Below are positions 58,498 through 64,000 of a stretch of DNA of 64,000 bases, one piece after another; the stretch's first letter is position 1, and each line of letters begins with the position of its first letter. Position numbers and translations under genes: made by a program. Location of the stretch: contig JAHLKF010000036.1 in the NCBI GenBank assembly GCA_025558075.1, positions 1 to 64,000 on the forward strand. The letters are read 5' to 3'. Source of the stretch: Gaertneriomyces semiglobifer. Its lineage: Eukaryota; Chytridiomycota; Chytridiomycetes; Spizellomycetales; Spizellomycetaceae. Below the pieces are notes generated by a model. It had not been told where the DNA came from, ran no database searches, and was given only the letters and a program-made list of their open reading frames with translations.

Positions 58498-59199
58498 TCA
58501 AGTTGCCATGCCGGTCGCCGCTTCGACTTCCTTTTCCGCTTCATCCAACACCTTCATCCACTGTTGCATGAACACTTCTCGCATGCTGCCGTTAGACGAC
58601 GCAGATCGCAGTGAACCCATTGACGAACTCGAAAGTGAGCGACTATGTGTGGGCCGGGCGTAATGCAGAGACCCGAGTGATGCACTGGAATCTGTTCTCG
58701 TTCGTCCAGGGCGGCTTGTGCCGAGATAGGGAATGTTCGCGCATGAACCCGTAGAAGCAAAACTTGAGGCGGATGTCGGGCGATTGTCCAGAGGTGAAAG
58801 CATGGTTGCAACAGGTGATGATGATGGGGGAGCGGCAGACATTGGAGGCGAAGGAAGCGATACATTCAAAACAGGCGTTGCATACGGGTCAGTCTTTGTC
58901 GTGATGATCGCCGTAGGTCGCGGGAGCTGTATAGTTCGCACTCTTCGAAGGGACGTTTCCGTAACGTCCATGATACTTTCTATTCTGGGAGGCGGTCGTA
59001 CAGGTTGTACATTTCTCTTCAAATCATTTCGAATGCCGGTTGCGACCACTGGCTTCGAACTCGGAAACGACTGAGCTGAACGTTGTAGTGCAGGCCTTGG
59101 GCTGCTCTCTGCGGCATTGGCTGCATCTAGCCCGAACCACTCGTAGTCGGGCGACCGCGGGATCTCCGGTAGGAAGGAGACCTCTGAGTGTTTAAACAT
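58498..59199 (-). CDS. Ser/Pro-rich protein of unknown function
   Basis: One exon of 233 residues, not recognised. It starts MFKHSEVSFLPEIPRSPDYE, with a short WFGLDAAN motif. Residues 60-110 include IMDVTETSLRRVRTIQLPRP, mildly ordered. The middle is Ser/Pro/Thr-rich with runs such as SLPSPPMSAAPPSSSPVA and SRSLSSSSMGSLRSASSNGS. The last 30 residues form one strong helix (REVFMQQWMKVLDEAEKEVE). The composition suits a disordered adaptor or phosphoprotein. The open frame is long and free of stops, with an ATG in good context, but no homologue is known to me, so its reality rests on length and codon use. Confidence 0.5.
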   Translation of the reverse strand: MFKHSEVSFLPEIPRSPDYEWFGLDAANAAESSPRPALQRSAQSFPSSKPVVATGIRNDLKRNVQPVRPPPRIESIMDVTETSLRRVRTIQLPRPTAIITTKTDPYATPVLNVSLPSPPMSAAPPSSSPVATMLSPLDNRPTSASSFASTGSCANIPYLGTSRPGRTRTDSSASLGSLHYARPTHSRSLSSSSMGSLRSASSNGSMREVFMQQWMKVLDEAEKEVEAATGMAT

Positions 59200-59794
59200 G
59201 ACGATCTGTTTCGAATTTTTTTGGGCGCTTCAGGTACAATGGAAGGGCTGGTAGGGATCAATGGGGGGGCGCAGCTCCGAAATAAGGGTGCGATACGGGG
59301 AAGTGCTCCTGAATCCAACGTACATGGCTGCCCTTTTATACGTCTTCGATTTCAAAAAAGAACCTAATCAGATTTCTGCTTTGGAAGAAATCCAATCAAA
59401 CCCGACGAGTTTGTTGTGTATTGACAGTATTGGGGGGGTGGTGACCATCAGCCACCAAGTCGCGCCCCGTCCATCATTCATTCATCGGTCCTACTTTCGC
59501 TTGCTTAGATGGAACGCCGTCCGTCCATCTTGGTGTGTGTATGGCCCCCGATGTCTTCTTGGCAAGCCCACAAAAAGCCACGCAGGTCATCCCGTAGGAT
59601 GATTCACTGCCGTCGGCCAGCTTTTCGCTGATCGACATTTCCCTCCAAACTGCAAACCAACTTTCGAGGCGGGAAGTGCCACAGCCCGCTTTCGCTCGGC
59701 AGCATCTCCACATGTATTATTGATAACCCCACGCGGGAGTGTGAAATCCGTGTGCCGACGGCGCGGTTGCACAAGTGATGACGCAGTCCATGGA
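59200..59794. other. Upstream region of the Ser/Pro-rich gene, nothing recognised
   Basis: This 595-base stretch should include the promoter of the minus-strand gene ending at 58498. Overlapping open frames of 60-110 codons occur on both strands, with no conserved motif. No TATA box or repeat unit was recognised apart from the copy starting at 59795. Confidence 0.35.
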
Positions 59795-59876
59795 CCGACG
59801 ACAAAGTTAATTTCGGCGGAGTTTGTTAACGCCTCCGTCAGCGGACTTATCAGGAAGCAACATCTAAGAATGCCAT
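59795..59876. repeat. Direct repeat copy A
   Basis: About 80 bases that recur at 61091..61166 in the same orientation. Shared blocks include TTTCGGCGGAGTTTGTTAAC, GCGGACTTATCAGGAAG and CATCTAAGAATGCCAT. Copy A has extra bases (GTCA, and CA later) relative to copy B; the net +6 keeps one plus-strand frame open in both copies. Confidence 0.85.
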
Positions 59877-61090
59877 CTACACCCCTAAACCTAGCGCACT
59901 CTTGTCGGACATAATTTACGTAATGCGCCCGGACATTCCTGGAGTCGTCCCACAGACACCCTCAGGTTTGTTGCAGAGGATTCCTGCTGATGCTCTGGTT
60001 CCTTCTAATAAGCTTATTGTATTTAAGTCTAAGGTCTAGATCTACGATAAGCTTAAGCGCTCGGTGTCAGTTAAACTATACCTGACGGAAAAGATCACGC
60101 CCTGGTTAGGGTGACCCTTATGACGGGCATGTCACCGGGACCCCCTTACAACACCTCCCCCCTCGGTGCATACACGGCATTTCCTCCAACTGCCCGACAG
60201 CTTCAGCAGCTTTTCAGTGCTTATTTTCAGTGTTGGACACCTTCAGCAGCTTGAAACTCTCCCCGGCGCAGCTCATCTTAATTTGGCCGGTAGAACGCAG
60301 CAGTCCCCTTCGGGAAGCAACGCCAGAGCTCGAAGCGCGGGAACCCTTCCACCTTTGTGACTCCAAACAAAGGTACCGGATTCGACAACGGGCTGTGGTC
60401 CATGTCCGCATTCGGCAGAATTGGACCCAAGTTCATAAAGAACATCTCTCTACAGGGTTCATTATGTTAGAGAGAGTGTTCACAGTGGCGGCCATTAAAT
60501 GGATTGAACGTTGTAGTACCTCAACCAAGGAGGCGACGTATGTGGCGAGCACTAGAGCTTCCTCGGCTAGCCGGATTTCGTACGCTGCCACCTCTGGATC
60601 GCCTGTGGCGGCTAGAAATTTCGATCTGGTCGGGGTAAGCAAGGACTGTTTGGGAGACTTTTTGCTTGTCGAGATTTCTGGACCGATTCTGCAAAATTGG
60701 ACAGTGAGGCGACGAAGGCTTTGACCCGCCGATTGAGTCGCTTCACGAGGAAGCAGGGGGAAAAAGCCGCCTTGATTGAGGTACTAACGCTCCAAGGAAT
60801 TGGGAAGCGTTTGACACTTCTGAGTCATCGCATGGCAGGTCCACAGGATGTTAGGACAACAGAGCTACTAACCTTTGAGGTCGCATATGCACCAAGTATG
60901 ACAGGGGCCATTGTCAAGCACTTGGAGCTCGGATGGCTACTAAAGGAGCGGTTTGAGCAGCTTGTGGAGGTAGAGAACCACTTGATGGAGCTAGATGATG
61001 TCGAAGACGATGGTAACACTATTAGGGATTGGCTGCCGTTGTAAGAATTCAATTCAAGTCGGGGGTCCGCGACGTCCTGATAAGAGGACG
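59877..61090. other. Island bracketed by direct repeats, possible decayed insertion
   Basis: This 1.2-kb segment between the two repeat copies has no neighbour-like gene. Its left part (59969..60153) begins TGTTG and ends ACAACA, a pattern seen at LTR ends, but no target duplication was found. A plus-strand frame open from about 60616 to 61044 encodes 140 residues with charged helices (KLDSEATKALTRRLSRFTRK, then LLKERFEQLVEVENHLMEL). I recognise no reverse transcriptase, integrase or transposase motif. Frames before 60616 are broken. A relic of a mobile element or of a duplicated gene are both possible. Confidence 0.4.
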
Positions 61091-61166
61091 CCGACCGCAA
61101 AGTTAGTTTCGGCGGAGTTTGTTAACGCCTCTGCGGACTTATCAGGAAGACATCTAAGAATGCCAT
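61091..61166. repeat. Direct repeat copy B
   Basis: The second copy of the repeat at 59795..59876, about 65 bases past the stop codon position of the poly-NDK gene (61231, minus strand). About 85 percent of positions agree by eye, with two indels. Confidence 0.85.
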
Positions 61167-61230
61167 ATATTATTACTAAAACAACCGAAAGATACAACTG
61201 TTCTTTGAGCAGCACACCGGTGTATATTGT

Positions 61231-64000
61231 TTATGCTAGTCCTGTGCGTGATTTGCTCTTATTGCTCGTTCGTAAGTTGGCCGTGCTGGATACGCGCGAT
61301 CCGGCTTTACTTCCACTTGCAAGCTTGCTCGTCGATTTCGTTGTCAACGACTGCCGTGACCCTCGAGGAGTGGCCCGAAGCTTATCGTCTGGTAGCGCCG
61401 GTGCGGATGTGGTTGTATATGACGGTGCCGGTTGCGACGGTCCAGGTGCGCTTTCTGTTAAAGCGTCCGACACGGTCTGCAAACCAGCCCCCGTAGAGTG
61501 AGGTCCTCCAGCAGTCTGTTCCACACCTTCCCCCACGCCTACACCAAACTCCCTTCCAGCAGGACCAAGCGATTCTCCTGCAAGCTCATCTCGCCGTGTG
61601 GGAAACAACGCCGCATCAGAGGCATCTCCGCCAGCGTCCTCACTGGCGGGTGGAAAAGGGCTGACCTCCGCACCAAAGACAATACGGATCTCTCTTGCTG
61701 CAGAAGTGACAGAGTCTGATCCATGCACTGCATTGTGGGTTTTATCTGTGCCAAACAATGCTCGTATTGAATTAGGTGCTGTCTTCCGGGCCGTTTCGGC
61801 ATTCGTTGGTCCGGCGAGTTCCCTCCAAACCTTAACAGCTTCAACACGCTCAAGTACCAGCGCAATAATGTTTCCACTGGACATCCACCCGACAAGATCG
61901 TTGAAGAAGGGTTTGCCGACGTGCTCGGCATAAAATTGACGAACTTGGTCCTCGGATAGCCGTAACGCTCGTTGCGCTATCACTATAAAACCAGCATCTT
62001 GTATGCGGGAAACAATTTCTGACGAGTGCATTGCGGCGTCCGGCTTGATGAGGGCCAGCGTCCGCTGGTTCTGTCCGGGTTTGGGTTCGGGTGGGATCTC
62101 GTTCATGTCCACATGTGATCTCCTAGCTGCCTTGGTCGCCATAGCTATATTGTTCATCGATTGCGGAAGAGCTCCACGTGCACCTCGCTGTACTGGGAAC
62201 GGTGATACTGTGTCTCCAAAAATTAAACGGATCTCACGCTGAGCGGAAGTTACCGAATCCGATCCATGTACCGCGTTGCGCGATCCGTCTATTCCGTACA
62301 CCGCCCGAATCGTGGTAGGCGCAATGTCTCGTGCTCGCTGTGAGTCTGTCGGTCCAGCTAACTCTCGCCAGCTGGCAATCGCAGCTTCTCGTTCCAGAAC
62401 AAGCGCATATATTGGCGCACTGATAGGTGTACATAACGTATGTTAGCTATCGAATGAACAATGATGTGCGTCGTTCACTTACCTGCTCATCCAGCGGACA
62501 AGATCGTCGTAAAACGGTCGACCTTTATGCTCAACGTAGAATTCGGCTGCTACCTCTGGTGCTAATAATACTTCCTGCTGTGCGATGACATCAAACTCTG
62601 CCTGCTTTATTCTGTTCAATATATCCGGTAGACGCTGAGGGTATGCATCCGGTTTGACGAGGGCAAGTGTGCGTTGTATAGGCACTCCTGAAACTGTCGC
62701 TGCTTGACCAGTTTGAATATTCATCTCAACAGATTCGTCTGGGAAAAGCAATTTGATTTCGCGAGCCGCTGACACAGGGGAGTCAGAACCCTGAACAGCA
62801 TTACGGAACTTGTCAGTACCGTATAAGGCACGAATGCTGTAGATATGTGGGTAAGAATCCAACGCTACAGGAACCATCAGCCATTCTCGGCCCCGTACCT
62901 GTTCGGCGCTGTTTTTCTGGCAACCTCAGAGTCGGTCGGCCCAGCCAGCTCACGCCATTCCGTCACCGCATCTTCTTTCTCAAGAACCATCGCGTAAACG
63001 GGGCCACTGCTCATCCAAGCCACTAATTCCTCGTAGAATGGTCTTGATGCGTGTTCTCGGTAGAACTCGCCGGCGCGCTCAACTGTCAACTGTATTTGTT
63101 CTTGACGTATTACTTTGAAACCATGTTCGAGAATGCGATCTACTATCGCATTTCGACGTCCAGCTCCGTGTGCGTCTGGTTTGATGATTGCCAATGTGCG
63201 CTGAACTGGTCGAGCGACTGGTGCCAAGCTGACCACTTTACGATCTTCACCAAGCGGGCTCACTTGATTTCCAAACACAACATTGATCTCCCGAACCGCC
63301 GACGCTGGAGAGTCTGAACCGTGGACAGCATTCTTGCTGCCGTCAGTGCCATACAGTGCTCGAATACTGCAAAAAAGCGTGAGGTAGATGGTTTGGTATA
63401 TACATTCAACACGCGACTAACCTTCTGGGCGCGCTTTCCCGAGCAGCATTGGAATTTGTTGGCCCCGCCTATGCAAAGAAATGTAAATACGCTTCGGCTA
63501 ACCACGTTCCCAATCGTTCGCACGTACCAGCCTCCTCCATTCCTTAATGGCATCTTCCTTCTCTAGCACCATCGCATAAATCGGGGAGCTGTCGCACAAT
63601 GAAATGTCGGCATAGGCAATGCTTGCAGTCTCAAATGTTTATTCTCACCTGCTCATCCAGGCAACCAGATCCTCATAGAAGGACTTGCCCTCATGCTCAG
63701 CATAAAATTCTTGGGCCTTTTCCGGCGTCCACTGAACCTCGGCCTCCTTAACAATGGTGAAGCCCTCGTCTTTTACTCTCTGTACGATCTCATCCTTTTT
63801 CCCAGAGCCATAAGCGTCCGGCTTAATCAACGCCAGTGTTCGCTCGGTGTCGGTAGTGGGCGCGACGGAGGAGTCAAGGCGTACAATGTGCGTCGGCCCA
63901 GTACCCATTGCACTGACGGTCGGCTCCGGGTTAGCGCTGACAGCGTCGCCAAATATGATGCGAATCTCTCTCTCTGCCGAGCCAGGTGAATCTGAGCCGT
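61231..64000 (-). CDS. Protein with at least four tandem NDK (NME group II) domains, 5' end beyond window
   Basis: NDK domains transfer phosphate between nucleotides through a phospho-His. Reading from the right edge, the window opens inside one domain (GSDSPGSAEREIRIIFGD). Four complete ones follow: ERTLALIKPDAYGSGKKDE, VQRTLAIIKPDAHGAG, IQRTLALVKPDAYPQR and NQRTLALIKPDAAMHSS. Each has the Lys motif, a WMS strand, ELAGPT (or RRLAGPT), IRALYGTD-like and the active-site NAVHGSDS. The second complete domain reads NAVQGSDS, so its catalytic His is replaced. This style is closest to NME5 and NME8 (TXNDC3), proteins of sperm and cilia axonemes. Linkers of 20-40 residues separate domains. The last 130 residues are Ser/Thr-rich and basic, ending KSKSRTGLA. 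Introns are near 62821-62889, 63589-63648 and elsewhere. Start and full domain count lie outside the window. Confidence 0.9.

Noticed and set aside
59969..60153. Candidate solo LTR (TGTTG...ACAACA)
   Set aside because: The ends look right, but no target-site duplication flanks it and no second copy is present, so it is only mentioned within the island entry.
60230..60724. Plus-strand open frame of 164 codons in the repeat-flanked island
   Set aside because: Composition is irregular, frames on both strands overlap, and no motif or splice pattern supports it as a full gene.
60995..61501. Plus-strand frame opposite the poly-NDK tail
   Set aside because: Most of it is the shadow of the minus-strand Ser/Thr-rich tail; only the repeat copy B part is of interest.

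Overview
The window is nuclear DNA from a fungus-like eukaryote. It is gene-dense (about 30 protein genes in 64 kb, both strands, many convergent or divergent pairs). Introns are short, mostly 40-75 nt with GT..AG ends, and multi-exon genes sit beside very long single exons. Several genes point to fungi: pyruvate decarboxylase, Syo1, a fungal-style condensin subunit, Listerin and Med9. Two features suggest a flagellated lineage such as a chytrid. One is a protein built from repeated group II nucleoside diphosphate kinase (NDK) domains, a domain class known from axonemes. The other is a protein with two copies of a motif resembling the p25-alpha/TPPP signature. The lineage is inferred; no rRNA or tRNA marker was seen.

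Layout: 1-4.5 kb holds the 5' part of a tandem AAA ATPase gene (-), signal peptidase subunit SPC2 (+) and a UBC4/5-type ubiquitin-conjugating enzyme (-). 4.9-8 kb holds two proteins of unknown function. 8-12.4 kb is the condensin subunit Cnd1/CAP-D2 (-). 12.7-17.1 kb holds a CYTH/TTM phosphohydrolase (-), a TPR protein, a metallo-beta-lactamase-fold hydrolase and a possible PAAT-like protein (+). 17.1-22.1 kb has the glucosidase II beta subunit (-), diverging across a TATA-bearing promoter from pyruvate decarboxylase (+). 22.3-28.7 kb has RNase H2 subunit C (-), a double ZNRD2-type zinc-ribbon protein (+), proteasome ATPase Rpt1 (-) and Syo1 (+).

29-34.6 kb has ERI1 exonuclease (-), Med9 (+) and an F-BAR/PH protein (-). 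34.9-42.7 kb has Listerin/LTN1 (+), a COX7A-like subunit (-) and MOB1 (+). 43-57.2 kb has a G-patch nucleolar protein (-), a zinc alcohol dehydrogenase (-), tripeptidyl peptidase II (+), a Sec2-type Rab GEF (+), an FGGY carbohydrate kinase (-) and TRAX (+). 57.2-61.2 kb is the least coding-dense part, with a long spacer, one low-complexity protein and a repeat-flanked island. 61.2-64 kb is the poly-NDK gene (-), whose 5' end lies beyond the window.

Many genes serve protein quality control (UBC, Rpt1, Listerin, TPP2, glucosidase II beta, SPC2, Syo1), but they are unclustered housekeeping genes and need not form a unit. No operon, CRISPR array or complete mobile element was found. Exon models were built by eye from splice signals and conserved protein frames; where exon limits are given, reading phase was checked across the junctions.
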